NCBI RefSeq assembly: GCF_020687825.1
Contig: NZ_JAJEWP010000001.1
Span: 976,433 to 1,040,432, forward strand
Source of the DNA: Fluctibacter halophilus
Lineage (GTDB): Bacteria; Pseudomonadota; Gammaproteobacteria; Enterobacterales; Alteromonadaceae
DNA length: 64,000 bases
Direction: 5' to 3'
The position numbers and the translations under genes were made by a program. The notes below the pieces were generated by a model that had not been told where the DNA came from, ran no database searches, and was given only the letters and a program-made list of their open reading frames with translations. Positions 1 through 9,401 of the stretch are shown one piece after another (positions within the stretch are counted from its first letter, which is position 1; every line of letters starts with the position of its first letter).

Positions 1-19
1 TACTGTCTGCGAATAGACC

Positions 20-760
20 CTACTTGGGTTGAGCAACCAGTACCTGGCCATGTTCCTTGCACTCAGGACTCATGGCGTACAGATAGACGGGCATTAGATC
101 TTCAGGCGTTTTGAGTTTTTCGGGATCTTCGGCCGGGTAAGCACTGGCACGCATGTTGGTCCGCGTCGCGCCGGGATTGATCCCGTTGACGGTGAGTGGA
201 TGGTTGGCGTATTCATCGGCCAGTACCTGCATCATGCCTTCGGTGGCAAACTTCGAAATCGCGTAGGTGCCCCAGTAGGCACGACCCTGGCTACCCACTG
301 TCGAGGTGGTAAATAGCAGAACACCCCGGTTGGCTTTTTCCAGCAACGGTAACAACGCCTGGGTCATGTAAAAGGTGCTGTTGAGGTTTACCTGCATGAC
401 CGTCTGCCAATCCGTTTCGCTGATATTCTTGAGTGGCTCAAGGTGCCCCAGGGTACTGGCATTGTGCAGCACACCGTCGAGACGGCCGAATTGTTGTTCT
501 ATGGTATTGGCCATGTCTCGGTAATGTTGTGGTGTCGCGCCCAGCAGATTGAGGGGCACAATGGCCGGCTCCGGATATCCCTGTGCCACAATCTCATCGT
601 AAACCGCTTCGAGCTTTTCGGTTGTTTTGCCCAGCAGAATAACCGTTGCACCGTGCTGCGCATACGCCAAAGCCGCGGCTCGTCCAATGCCATCACCGGC
701 ACCGGTCACCAGAATGACGTGTTCTTTCAGAAAGTGTGGGGTGGGGGAATCGTTAAGCAT
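20..760 (-). CDS. yciK: YciK-family short-chain dehydrogenase/reductase
   Basis: A 246-residue cytosolic NAD(P)-dependent oxidoreductase of the classical SDR family. The Rossmann glycine motif G20-x-x-x-G24-x-G26 follows the first beta strand, N100 lies in the expected NAS-type motif, and the catalytic set is S153, Y166 and K170 (YAISK). Length and motif order fit E. coli YciK, whose physiological substrate is unknown. In E. coli yciK lies beside sohB; here sohB is also near (3729) but a lipase gene sits between them. The gene runs divergently from the lipase, with a 269 bp shared upstream region. The family is clear; the substrate is not. Confidence 0.88.
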   Translation of the reverse strand: MLNDSPTPHFLKEHVILVTGAGDGIGRAAALAYAQHGATVILLGKTTEKLEAVYDEIVAQGYPEPAIVPLNLLGATPQHYRDMANTIEQQFGRLDGVLHNASTLGHLEPLKNISETDWQTVMQVNLNSTFYMTQALLPLLEKANRGVLLFTTSTVGSQGRAYWGTYAISKFATEGMMQVLADEYANHPLTVNGINPGATRTNMRASAYPAEDPEKLKTPEDLMPVYLYAMSPECKEHGQVLVAQPK

Positions 761-855
761 AAGTCCAATCTTGTCGGTCAGAATGGCGCGCAGTCTATCA
801 TTGCCGGTGGGTTGTGAGAAATTTTTTGGTGCTGGAAAAAATCCTCGGGGCGGAC

Positions 856-894
856 TAACAAATACTTAACAAACCTTTGCAAATGGCTAACAAA
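856..894. repeat. three phased TAACAAA heptamers
   Basis: The heptamer TAACAAA occurs at 856-862, 867-873 and 888-894, so the starts are 11 and 21 bp apart, close to one and two helical turns. The cluster lies in the yciK/lipase divergent region, about 136-174 bp before the lipase start. It could be a binding array for an unidentified regulator. The sequence is A-rich and short, so chance is possible. Confidence 0.3.
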
Positions 895-917
895 GTCAAT
901 ACTATTGCGGTAACTTT

Positions 918-934
918 AACTGGTCATACTTGTT
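918..934. promoter_or_regulatory. FadR-like operator before the lipase gene
   Basis: The 17-mer AACTGGTCATACTTGTT has a perfect left half (AACTGGTC) and a weaker right half when compared with the gammaproteobacterial FadR box. It lies 96 bp before the lipase start, in the divergent promoter region. Control of a lipid-cleaving surface enzyme by the long-chain acyl-CoA sensor FadR would be sensible, but no fadR gene is in this window and the right half-site is degenerate. Confidence 0.35.
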
Positions 935-1029
935 GGTTATTTTGTGACTGATTGAATCGCAGTGGGCGATAAAACACGTCGTAAAAACAAGTAGATATAA
1001 GAATAACTAGAGGATTCTGGGGAGTTAGA

Positions 1030-3609
1030 ATGAAAAAACTGTTTATCAGTACCAGCGTTGCAGCGGCACTCGCGTTGACCGGTTGTGGCGGCGGTGAGGA
1101 TCTCAAGGAAGTGCAACAGGAAACGGCCAAGCAACGCCCAGCATCGCGGATTGTTTTCGATCCGACGGCGGGGGATTTGCCGGTACCGACTGATTTGCTG
1201 TTTGCGCTGGTGGAGCAAACTGATGACGGTACGTTAGAGGTGCCGGACGAAATCGCAGGCCAAGCCGATGGCGGTACGCCTGATTTCGGTAACCCTTCCG
1301 TCGCACTGGGTGCGTTGGACGGCTGGTCAACCCAGCATCCTTTTACCTTCTCTACCCGCCATCCTGATGGCATTACCCTGGATGCCGCATCGGCCAGCGC
1401 GCCTGGCGCCGTGCGCCTGTTTAAAGGTGCTATCGGTGGCGATCTGAAAGATCCAGAGTGTACAACCGCATCGCCTCTGGCGGGATGTAAAATCAATGAA
1501 GAGCTGACCTTCGGTGTAGACTTCGTGACCCAGGCAGTGGGTAATGACGTTGCCGTCATTCCACTGAAACCACTGGAAGGCGCGACCACCTATTACGTGG
1601 TCGTCACCGACCAGCTGAAAGCCAGTGATGGTGCAAGTATTCAGCCTTCCACCACGTATGAGTTGGTGAGCCAGGACATTGAAACCTTGCCACTTGCCAC
1701 GGAATCTCAGCTGGCGCTTCAAGGTCTGGTAAACTCTTATGAGGGTGTCATCGGTCGAGATGCAGGCATTTCCGGCGACAACATCATCTTCAGTTATACC
1801 TTCACTACACAAACCACCACCGACATTATTGCAACTGTCAAACAGCTGCAAATCGGTACCTTTGCCCAGGCTGTGGGCCAGGGGATGCCAGTTGCCCAGG
1901 CGGCTCAGTTCCTGCCGGCGATTGTTGCCAGTGACTCCGGTCTGGCGGACACCGCTTTTGACGTACTGGCCCCGTCCTTGTTGGGTGACCAACTGGCCCA
2001 GTTGCAAGCGGTCGGCCTGGGTTCGTGTGATGGTCTGATTGCTGCAGTCAGCAACCCCGCGTCACCGCTGTTTTCCACTGCAGCATCCGTGTTCCCTCAG
2101 GTTGGCGCGTTCTGTGCGGCCAGTTTGAAGCAGGGTAATATCAATCTGCCTTATTACCTGAGCACGACTGAGCCATTGACGGACAATTGGCGCGCAGCGT
2201 GTACCAATGGTTTGATCATGCAATCTCTGGGTGCTGAGACCATCGGCAACCTGTTGGCCGCTGGCACGATTTCCACCGGTGTCAACAATGAGCTGTGTCA
2301 GGCTGCGACCGGTGGTCAGCTGATGGATTTGGACCTGACCAATCTGGGTATCAAAGATCTGCGTCACCTGACCCGTTACAGCCCGGTACCTGCCCGACAG
2401 GGTAGCAATGCAGACGGTACTGAAACACTGGATGTACAAATTACTGTGCCAGATCCTGCAGTAGTCGGAGTACTGTCGGCCTTGACTGGCGGCGCCATTG
2501 CTCCGATCAGCAAGCCTGAAGCCGGCTGGCCGGTGGTGATCCTGCAACACGGCATTACCTCTAAGAAGGAAGACTTCCTTGCAATTACCGGTGCATTGTC
2601 AGTAGCGGGCTTCGCAACTGTTGCCATTGACCACCCGCTGCACGGTAGCCGTGGTTTTACGGTTGACGGCAGCGTGGTTAACGCCAGTGCAGGTTTTGGT
2701 GGTGCGACCACCGATTACATGAACCTGGCTTCCTTGGTCACAACCCGTGACAATCTGCGTCAGAGTATTGTTGATGCCATGGGATTGCGTCTGGGTCTGA
2801 ACGCCGTGGTAGATACCACCGGTGGTTCGATTGATTTGGACGGCAGTGACGTGAGTTTCGTTGGACAAAGCCTTGGCTCTATCAGCGGTATTGGTACCGT
2901 CGCGGTATCAAACATGAGCCTGGGTGGCCAATTGGCCGCTTTCGACAGCATGTACGCCTTTGATGCGGCCGTGTTCTCCGTTCCTGGTGGTGGTGTCCCT
3001 GGGTTCCTGATGGAAAGCCCGAGCTTCTCAAGCCTGATCAAAGGATCATTGCTGGCAGCGTCTTCTGCAGACTTCCAGCAGTTCCTGGCTGGCTTTGCCG
3101 CTCAAAACGGCATTCCTGCAGACCAGGCAATTGCCCCTGCATACGATGTGTTTGTCACCCTGTTAGACGATGCGCAATTGGCTGAGATTAACGGCCTGTT
3201 TGCAGAGTTTACCTTTGCGGCACAGACCATCAGCGATGCTGGCGATCCGAACAACTTCGCCGCCTTGTTGGGCAGCAACAGCAATGTATTGCTGCATGAA
3301 GTTGTCGGTGGTGGCCAGAACGACGGTGGCGATGTGGCCCTGAGCGATCAGGTGATCCCCAACACAACCGTGAATTCGCCTACCTTCGCCGGTACAGAGC
3401 CTCTGGCCAGCTTCATCGGTTTGCCAGGTGTATCCAGCACTGCACAGGGTAACGGTATCGTGCGCTTCCTGACCGGTTCACACAGCTCATTGCTGAGCCC
3501 GGCTACCAGCGCGGCAGCGACCACTGAGATGCAGACCCAGGCCGCAACCTTCATTGCGACCGACGGTGCTGTGATTCAGGTCACAGACGAAAGCGTCGTC
3601 GCCAACTAA
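1030..3609 (+). CDS. VolA/Pla-1/cef-family surface lipase (lipoprotein)
   Basis: An 859-residue secreted lipoprotein with a short basic start, a hydrophobic stretch and the lipobox LTGC followed by glycines. The alpha/beta-hydrolase core is in the second half: ILQHG near residue 507 gives the oxyanion strand, and the nucleophile elbow is G612-Q-S614-L-G616. Size, lipobox and late catalytic domain fit the Pla-1/cef and VolA lipases, which cleave lysophospholipids at the outer surface of vibrios and relatives so that the freed fatty acid can be imported. The start is supported by GGGGAG a few bases upstream. The gene is monocistronic with a strong terminator at 3631. Exact substrate and surface exposure are inferred. 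Confidence 0.85.
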   Translation: MKKLFISTSVAAALALTGCGGGEDLKEVQQETAKQRPASRIVFDPTAGDLPVPTDLLFALVEQTDDGTLEVPDEIAGQADGGTPDFGNPSVALGALDGWSTQHPFTFSTRHPDGITLDAASASAPGAVRLFKGAIGGDLKDPECTTASPLAGCKINEELTFGVDFVTQAVGNDVAVIPLKPLEGATTYYVVVTDQLKASDGASIQPSTTYELVSQDIETLPLATESQLALQGLVNSYEGVIGRDAGISGDNIIFSYTFTTQTTTDIIATVKQLQIGTFAQAVGQGMPVAQAAQFLPAIVASDSGLADTAFDVLAPSLLGDQLAQLQAVGLGSCDGLIAAVSNPASPLFSTAASVFPQVGAFCAASLKQGNINLPYYLSTTEPLTDNWRAACTNGLIMQSLGAETIGNLLAAGTISTGVNNELCQAATGGQLMDLDLTNLGIKDLRHLTRYSPVPARQGSNADGTETLDVQITVPDPAVVGVLSALTGGAIAPISKPEAGWPVVILQHGITSKKEDFLAITGALSVAGFATVAIDHPLHGSRGFTVDGSVVNASAGFGGATTDYMNLASLVTTRDNLRQSIVDAMGLRLGLNAVVDTTGGSIDLDGSDVSFVGQSLGSISGIGTVAVSNMSLGGQLAAFDSMYAFDAAVFSVPGGGVPGFLMESPSFSSLIKGSLLAASSADFQQFLAGFAAQNGIPADQAIAPAYDVFVTLLDDAQLAEINGLFAEFTFAAQTISDAGDPNNFAALLGSNSNVLLHEVVGGGQNDGGDVALSDQVIPNTTVNSPTFAGTEPLASFIGLPGVSSTAQGNGIVRFLTGSHSSLLSPATSAAATTEMQTQAATFIATDGAVIQVTDESVVAN

Positions 3610-3630
3610 TTCCGGATTCGGAACTACAAA

Positions 3631-3662
3631 AAAGCCAAGTCACAGACTTGGCTTTTTTTTTC
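3631..3662 (+). terminator. rho-independent terminator after the lipase gene
   Basis: A perfect 10 bp stem (AAGCCAAGTC, 3632-3641, with GACTTGGCTT, 3645-3654) has a 3-base ACA loop and runs into an unbroken T tract to 3662. It is 20 bp after the lipase stop codon. Confidence 0.92.
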
Positions 3663-3728
3663 GTGTATTGTCCCCATCTATACACCTCAAACCATCATAA
3701 AAACAAGCAGTAGTAAGGGAGCCGGAAC

Positions 3729-4757
3729 GTGGCATTTTTATACGAATATGGGCTGTTTATCGCCAAAACAGCAACCTTGGTCATCGCGATACTGGTCGCT
3801 GTTGGCGGTATCGTGGCGATTGCAGCGCGCCAGAAGCAGGACAAAGGACAGTTGGAATTCCGTTCCTTGTCGGACCATTACGAGGATATCACCGAGCATG
3901 CCAACCATCTGTTGTTGAGTAAGGATGAGATCAAAAAGCTGCAGAAAGACAAGAAGAAGGCCGCCAAAGCCAAGGAAAAGGCCGCCAAAGACCAACAGGA
4001 TACCCCTGGGCGCTTGTTTGTGATCGATTTTGAAGGCTCCATGGACGCCCATGAAGTGGCCAGTTTGCGCGAAGAAATCACGGCCATTCTGTGCATTGCC
4101 ACAGAAAAGGACGAAGTGCTGGTGCGTCTTGAGAGTGGCGGTGGTGTGGTGCATGGTTATGGCCTGGCTGCCTCCCAGTTGCAGCGTATCCGTGATAAAG
4201 GCATCAAGCTGACAGTGTCTGTGGACAAGGTGGCTGCCAGTGGCGGCTATATGATGGCCTGTGTGGCGGACACGGTATTGGCCGCCAAGTTCGCGATTAT
4301 CGGCTCAATAGGCGTGATTGCCCAGTTACCCAACTTCAACAAGCTGCTGAAGAAAAATGACATCGACTTTGAGCAGCACACCGCCGGGGAGTTTAAGCGG
4401 ACGCTGACCGTGTTCGGCGAAAACACCGAAACGGCACGTCAGAAGTTTCGTGAAGAGCTGGAAGATGTGCACGGCATGTTCAAACAGTATGTCGCTGAGC
4501 ACCGCCCGACACTGGACATCGATAAAGTGGCGACCGGTGAATACTGGTACGGCATTCGCGCCAAGGATCTCGGGTTGGTTGACGAATTGTGTACATCAGA
4601 TGATTACTTGCTGGCAGCGCATCCCGAACGACAAATCTATGCCGTGAAGTATGCGCAGAAAAAGTCGCTTGCTGAGCGGGTGGGGGTTGCCACTGCCGCG
4701 GCAGTTGAAAAAGGCAGTATACGGTTGTTGAGTAAAATGCAGTCGTTGCTGCGTTAA
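3729..4757 (+). CDS. sohB: SohB, inner-membrane S49-family protease
   Basis: A 342-residue serine protease of the signal-peptide-peptidase A family, anchored in the inner membrane by a hydrophobic segment at residues 8-32 and followed by a Lys/Ala-rich linker (about 70-90). The S49 Ser/Lys dyad is visible: S171 in AASGG and K223 in GEFKR, 52 residues apart, the same spacing as in E. coli SohB. The start is GTG, preceded by AAGGGAG. SohB at high dosage suppresses loss of the periplasmic protease DegP in E. coli; its natural substrates are unknown. It has its own terminator at 4789. Confidence 0.93.
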   Translation: MAFLYEYGLFIAKTATLVIAILVAVGGIVAIAARQKQDKGQLEFRSLSDHYEDITEHANHLLLSKDEIKKLQKDKKKAAKAKEKAAKDQQDTPGRLFVIDFEGSMDAHEVASLREEITAILCIATEKDEVLVRLESGGGVVHGYGLAASQLQRIRDKGIKLTVSVDKVAASGGYMMACVADTVLAAKFAIIGSIGVIAQLPNFNKLLKKNDIDFEQHTAGEFKRTLTVFGENTETARQKFREELEDVHGMFKQYVAEHRPTLDIDKVATGEYWYGIRAKDLGLVDELCTSDDYLLAAHPERQIYAVKYAQKKSLAERVGVATAAAVEKGSIRLLSKMQSLLR

Positions 4758-4785
4758 AACATGACAATTGTGTGAAGGTTAAAAA

Positions 4786-4814
4786 AAGGCCCGCCAAATG
4801 GCGGGCTTTTTTAT
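4786..4814 (+). terminator. rho-independent terminator after sohB
   Basis: GCCCGCC (4789-4795) pairs with GGCGGGC (4800-4806) around a 4-base loop and is followed by a T run (4807-4811). An A run lies before the stem, so it could also stop transcripts from the other side. Confidence 0.92.
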
Positions 4815-5096
4815 TGTCCAGGAAAGAAAAAGTGTCGCGCAGGACGGGCTATTTCAACCACGTAAACCAACGCCAACAAGTAATAGACAAACCACATTTC
4901 AAAATCCTCTACGAAAAAAAATATATTTTTTATTTCGCCAAATTTGTTTGTTTTTTAGTGAGTTGCATTTTATATATTAAGTGCGCCAGCAGAATTGTTG
5001 GTGTTGAAGGATTATAAAAAACAGCGGGTGGCATGGGTGTTTTTTAAAGGCACAACATGACCCTCGTGATAATCAAACTACATGCTGGAAAACATT
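4815..5096. other. AT-rich intergenic region before the first TonB receptor
   Basis: A 282 bp gap without a coding signal. It has a strongly AT-rich core (about 4900-4985). This is the expected place for the receptor promoter, but I cannot fix a convincing -35/-10 pair. A Fur-like half (GATAAT at 5067) lacks its partner half. Confidence 0.5.
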
Positions 5097-7670
5097 ATGA
5101 ACATGACTATCTCTCGACTCGCGAAGAGTGTGCGTTATGGCATCGCTGTGTCTGCTGCAGCCGGTGTTATGACGACAATGTCCGTGTCGGCCCAGGAGGC
5201 TGAGACTGACACCGCGGCTGCCGATGTGGAAAAAATCGCCATTGTGGGTACCCGTGCGGCGCCCCGTTCAATTGGTGATTCTGCGGTTCCTATCGATATC
5301 ATCGGTGACGAAGAATTCAAAAACCAGGGTTCCACTGACATGGTTTCCATGATGCAGTCAGTGGTGCCGTCGTTTAACGTTAACGACCAACCCATCAACG
5401 ACGCGTCAACACTGGTACGTCCGGCCAACCTGCGTGGTATGGCTTCTGACCACACCTTGGTGCTGGTAAACGGCAAACGTCGTCACCGTTCAGCGGTCAT
5501 CACCTTCCTGGGTGGTGGTTTGTCAGACGGTGCTCAGGGACCGGATATTTCCGTGATCCCGGCAGCGGCCCTGAAGCAGGTCGAAGTGCTGCGTGACGGT
5601 GCTGCGGCACAGTACGGTTCTGACGCCATTGCCGGCGTAGTGAACTTCGTGCTGCGTGACGACGCCGAGGGTGGTTCTGTTGAAGCGCGCATGGGCTCTT
5701 ATTATGAGGGTGATGGCGACATGATGCAGGTGTCTGCCAATGTCGGTATGCCATTGACCGATGATGGCTTCCTGAATGTAACCGCCGAGTACCGTACTGC
5801 CGATGCAACCTCGCGCAGTGTGCAGCGTGATGACGCACAGGCGCTGATTGATGCAGGCAACACTGCTGTCGCCGATCCGGCGCAGATCTGGGGTAACCCG
5901 GAAATCAAAGACGATATCAAACTGTTCGCCAACCTGGGTCTGGACCTGGGGGATGACCGCGAAGCTTACATGTTTGGTAACTACGCTGAACGTACCGTCG
6001 ACGGTGGCTTCTATTTCCGTAACCCGCACAACCGTGGCGGCGTGAATGACGGTGGTACAAACGCAGACGGTGAACAATTGCTGTTGGTAGGTGATTTGAC
6101 CGGCGACATGAGCGGCAACTGTCCGACCGATATCGTTGTCGGTGATAATGTGCTGGAAAACCCTCGCTACATTAACGAAGTTGCCAACAATCCGGACTGT
6201 TTTGCATTCAACGAAATGTTGCCTGGTGGTTTTACGCCTCGTTTCGGCGGTGACATCACCGACATGTCGTTGGTGTTCGGTACCAAAGGTTTCCTGGATA
6301 ACGACGTTCGTTATGACGTGAGTGTTAACCTGGGTCGCAACGAAGTGGACTTTGCTATCCGCAATACCATCAACCCGTCATTGGGTCCGGATACACCGAC
6401 TTCCTTCAAACCGGGTAAGTACATTCAACAGGAACAAACCCTGGACATCGATTTGGGTAAACCGTTCGAAGTCGGTTTGTATGATGCCCTGTATCTGGCC
6501 GGTGGTTTCCAGTATCGTCATGAAACCTACGAGAGCATCGCAGGTGATCCGGCGTCTTACGAAATCGGTCCATTGGCCTCACAAGGCTTTGGTATCGGTT
6601 CAAACGGCTTCCCGGGTCTGTCAAATAAGAGTCAGAACAAAGCGTCTCGTCACAACATCGCGTTCTACCTGGACGCAGAAGCCTACCTGACGGAAGACTT
6701 CATGCTGACAGCGGCTATCCGTTATGAGGACTTCTCTGACTTCGGTAGCACCAGCAAAGGTAAACTGGCTGCCCGCTGGCAGATTACGGATACCGTAGCG
6801 TTGCGTGGTGCGTACAGTACCGGCTTTAAGGCACCAACCATTGGTCAGAGTAACGTACGTAACGTAACCACCGCCTTCGGTACAGACGGTCGTCTGATTG
6901 ACCGTGCAACGTTGCCACCCACGGATCCGATTTCCGTGCAAAAAGGCGGTACGGTGCTGACACCGGAAGAGTCTGAAAGTTACAGCATGGGTATGGTCGC
7001 CGAGTTTGACAACGGCCTGTTCCTGACCGTGGATTACTACCACATTGAAGTGACCGACCGTATCAGTACCACATCTGGTATCAAACTGACTGAGGAAGAC
7101 ATTGCTGCGCTGTTGGCGCAAGGTGTTACCGATGCGTCAAGCTTCTCTGAAGTCAGCTACTTTACCAACGATTTCGACACCACCACCGAGGGTGTGGATA
7201 TCGTGGCGAACTACAGCATGGAAATGTTTGGCGGTGACACCAAGTTCTCCTTGGCGTACAACTGGACGTCCACCACGGTAGATCAAGCCTCTGAAAACAT
7301 CTCTCCGGATCGTGTACACATGATCGAAGACAACCTGCCTGCGGTACGCTACAGCGTAACGGCCAACCATAACAATGGTGACTGGCGCTTCCTGGCGCGG
7401 GTGAACTACACCGGTAGCATCTTCGAAGATCACCTGGACTCAGGCCTGCCGATTGACAACGTCGGTTCCGAGTTCACACTGGATCTGGAAGCGGGCTATC
7501 ACTTCAACGATCAGTTCCAGGTGGTTGTTGGTGCGAAGAACGCACTGGATGAGTACCCTGATGAGAACGTGCTGTGGGATACTGAAATTGCCGGGGCTAA
7601 GTACCCAGTAACGTCACCCATTGGCATCAACGGCGGATTCTACTATGTCCGCGGTGTTTACACCTTCTAA
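5097..7670 (+). CDS. TonB-dependent outer-membrane receptor, non-signalling paralogue
   Basis: A roughly 857-residue outer-membrane active transporter. It has a signal peptide (ending about SVSA-QEA), a TonB-box-like segment (EKIAIVGTRA), a plug domain (about residues 45-175, with LRG, VLVNGKRR, QVEVLRDGAAAQYGSDAIAGVVNF) and a beta barrel ending in a terminal Phe. There is no N-terminal secretin/TonB signalling domain. It is closely paralogous to the receptor at 9439: a 35-residue run in the plug is identical, as are the barrel motif NCFAFNE (here DCFAFNE) and DRISTTS. ATG 5097 is preferred because GGAAAAC lies before it; an in-frame ATG at 5082 would add five residues. The ligand is unknown. 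Confidence 0.88.
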   Translation: MNMTISRLAKSVRYGIAVSAAAGVMTTMSVSAQEAETDTAAADVEKIAIVGTRAAPRSIGDSAVPIDIIGDEEFKNQGSTDMVSMMQSVVPSFNVNDQPINDASTLVRPANLRGMASDHTLVLVNGKRRHRSAVITFLGGGLSDGAQGPDISVIPAAALKQVEVLRDGAAAQYGSDAIAGVVNFVLRDDAEGGSVEARMGSYYEGDGDMMQVSANVGMPLTDDGFLNVTAEYRTADATSRSVQRDDAQALIDAGNTAVADPAQIWGNPEIKDDIKLFANLGLDLGDDREAYMFGNYAERTVDGGFYFRNPHNRGGVNDGGTNADGEQLLLVGDLTGDMSGNCPTDIVVGDNVLENPRYINEVANNPDCFAFNEMLPGGFTPRFGGDITDMSLVFGTKGFLDNDVRYDVSVNLGRNEVDFAIRNTINPSLGPDTPTSFKPGKYIQQEQTLDIDLGKPFEVGLYDALYLAGGFQYRHETYESIAGDPASYEIGPLASQGFGIGSNGFPGLSNKSQNKASRHNIAFYLDAEAYLTEDFMLTAAIRYEDFSDFGSTSKGKLAARWQITDTVALRGAYSTGFKAPTIGQSNVRNVTTAFGTDGRLIDRATLPPTDPISVQKGGTVLTPEESESYSMGMVAEFDNGLFLTVDYYHIEVTDRISTTSGIKLTEEDIAALLAQGVTDASSFSEVSYFTNDFDTTTEGVDIVANYSMEMFGGDTKFSLAYNWTSTTVDQASENISPDRVHMIEDNLPAVRYSVTANHNNGDWRFLARVNYTGSIFEDHLDSGLPIDNVGSEFTLDLEAGYHFNDQFQVVVGAKNALDEYPDENVLWDTEIAGAKYPVTSPIGINGGFYYVRGVYTF

Positions 7671-7679
7671 TCTGGCCAG

Positions 7680-7711
7680 GCAGGGGAAGCAGTGCTTCCC
7701 CTGCATTTTAT
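7680..7711 (+). terminator. hairpin terminator after the first receptor
   Basis: A perfect 11 bp stem, GCAGGGGAAGC (7680-7690) with GCTTCCCCTGC (7694-7704), around a 3-base loop. The tail ATTTTATT is only moderately T-rich. It separates the receptor transcript from the sigma/anti-sigma genes. Confidence 0.75.
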
Positions 7712-7762
7712 TGTGAGCTACAGTGGGCCACCGTTTGGTCTGCTTCCATACCGAAGACACCC

Positions 7763-8338
7763 ATGAGTGATAAATCGTCAATCACAAAAGCATTTTTGAA
7801 TTACCGCCAGCAGCTGGTGAAAGCCATCAGTGCCATTGTGAGTGCCGATGATATCGAAGATATCGTGCAGGAAACCTTTATTCGCAGCTATGCCGCGGAA
7901 CTGAAACAGGAAATTAAGTTCGAACGTACATACATGTTAAAAACGGCCAGAAATCTGGCCCTGAATCATGTATCCTCTGCCGGCGCCAAAGGGCATGATC
8001 CATTGCACGATCTGGACATGTTACCGGATGACCTGACCAGCGACAGACTGGAAAAAGAGGTTGAAAGCAAAGAACGTTTTTTACATTTCTGCCGGGCAAC
8101 GGATACCCTGTCGGTGGAAGTGAAGCGGGTATTTTTACTCAAAAAAGTGTATGGGCTGAGTCAGAAAGACATTGCGGATTTTCTGGGCCTCAGCCAGAGC
8201 ACCGTTGAGAAGCATGTCGCCAAGGGACTGATGCAATGTGCGCAATACATGAAACAGGTTCATGCACAGGGTGAACGAGTGGCAACAGACAGTGATAGCA
8301 GTACGGTGCAGGCGTTATCACGGGTAGTGAAGAAGTAG
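7763..8338 (+). CDS. FecI-type ECF sigma factor
   Basis: A 191-residue sigma-70-family factor with only regions 2 and 4. Region 2 (about residues 15-75) contains DDIEDIVQETFIRSY and the -10-recognition/melting helix; region 4 (about 110-160) contains the helix-turn-helix LSQKDIADFLGLSQSTVEKHV. The iron-starvation (FecI-like) group is indicated by the adjoining FecR-type gene and the TonB transducer downstream. Its stop codon is followed 3 bp later by the anti-sigma start, so the two are translated from one message. It probably directs transcription of the receptor genes around it, which is inference from related systems. Confidence 0.9.
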   Translation: MSDKSSITKAFLNYRQQLVKAISAIVSADDIEDIVQETFIRSYAAELKQEIKFERTYMLKTARNLALNHVSSAGAKGHDPLHDLDMLPDDLTSDRLEKEVESKERFLHFCRATDTLSVEVKRVFLLKKVYGLSQKDIADFLGLSQSTVEKHVAKGLMQCAQYMKQVHAQGERVATDSDSSTVQALSRVVKK

Positions 8339-8341
8339 ATC

Positions 8342-9394
8342 ATGAGTAATATTACCGCGTTTCACGATCGAGAAGAGCTCTTGCAGCAAGCCTGCGAGTG
8401 GATCAGCCGTATTGATCGTGGCTTACGCCCCCAGGAACACCAGACCCTGACTCAGTGGGTCGCCAAAGGTAATGCCCATCAGCAGGCGTTGTATGAAGCG
8501 GCCGCGCTGTGGGACGACCTGAGCGTATTGAACGAACTGAAAACCCTGTTCCCGTTGCGGCCCAAAGATAACCTGCGCAAGCGAACCTTTGCCGACAGAA
8601 CCCGTATGGCTGTCGCCGCATCGGTGGTATTCGTGGTGATGTTTGCGGCCTCCTGGTTGTTGAATCAACAACTGGTGGATAACAACATCCAAACTGCCAG
8701 CACGATGACCCACGCTGAAACCGGTGTTGGCGAACAGAAACCCTTTACCCTGCCTGATGGCACAGTGGCGCACCTGAATACCGATACCGAAATTACCTTG
8801 TCGTTCAGTGACAACGCCCGGCAGGTAACATTATTACGGGGCGAAGCCCATTTTGCCGTCGCCCATGACGTCAACCGACCCTTTACGGTCACAGCCGGAG
8901 AGCGGGCGGTAACGGCGGTAGGGACAGCCTTTAACGTAGAAATGACCAGTCCTGAAGATTTTGAGTTGCTGGTGACCGAAGGCCGTGTGCTGGTGCAGCA
9001 TGAAGCGAAAACTACCCCCTCCGTACTGCAGGAATGGCAATCGGTCGTCAATCAGGGCAAGGGGATCCTGGTCTCTTCCGGTGAAAAAGCAGTCTTTGAC
9101 CGTCACATTAACCCGATCACCAAAATGAGCCTGGATCAGGTCCAACAGCAGTTGGCCTGGCAGCAGGGCATGGTGGTGTTTAACGGCGAAAGCCTTCAGC
9201 AAGTGTTGGACGAAGTCGCGCGCTACAGTGCCGTGCAATTCGAATTGGCAGAAGCGTCATTGCGCGAACGCCGGGTCGCGGGCTATTTTAAGGCCGGAGA
9301 TATTGACGGCTTGCTGTATGCACTGGAGAATAGCTTCCAGATCGAACATGAAAAGAACACACAAGGCACCATTATTCTGAGCGCCAAACGTTAG
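8342..9394 (+). CDS. FecR-type anti-sigma/regulator of the ECF factor
   Basis: A 350-residue inner-membrane regulator. The N-terminal cytoplasmic part (about 10-60, ACEWISRIDRGL with an LYEAAALWDDL helix) is the DUF4880-type sigma-binding domain. A single transmembrane segment lies at about 89-107. The periplasmic FecR domain follows (about 125-220, including LPDGTVAHLNTDTEI and TAVGTAFNV). A C-terminal secretin-like segment (about 280-345, FNGESLQQVLDEVARYS) is the part that contacts the transducer signalling domain in known systems. It is tightly coupled to the sigma gene. Confidence 0.9.
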   Translation: MSNITAFHDREELLQQACEWISRIDRGLRPQEHQTLTQWVAKGNAHQQALYEAAALWDDLSVLNELKTLFPLRPKDNLRKRTFADRTRMAVAASVVFVVMFAASWLLNQQLVDNNIQTASTMTHAETGVGEQKPFTLPDGTVAHLNTDTEITLSFSDNARQVTLLRGEAHFAVAHDVNRPFTVTAGERAVTAVGTAFNVEMTSPEDFELLVTEGRVLVQHEAKTTPSVLQEWQSVVNQGKGILVSSGEKAVFDRHINPITKMSLDQVQQQLAWQQGMVVFNGESLQQVLDEVARYSAVQFELAEASLRERRVAGYFKAGDIDGLLYALENSFQIEHEKNTQGTIILSAKR

Positions 9395-9401
9395 CTTTTC
9401 G

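Noticed and set aside
1327-2007. 226-residue minus-strand frame within the lipase gene
   Set aside because: Shadow frame of the lipase; no start site or family.
5057-5090. Fur-box-like GATAAT before the first TonB receptor
   Set aside because: Only one half-site is present; the partner half is absent, so iron control cannot be claimed.
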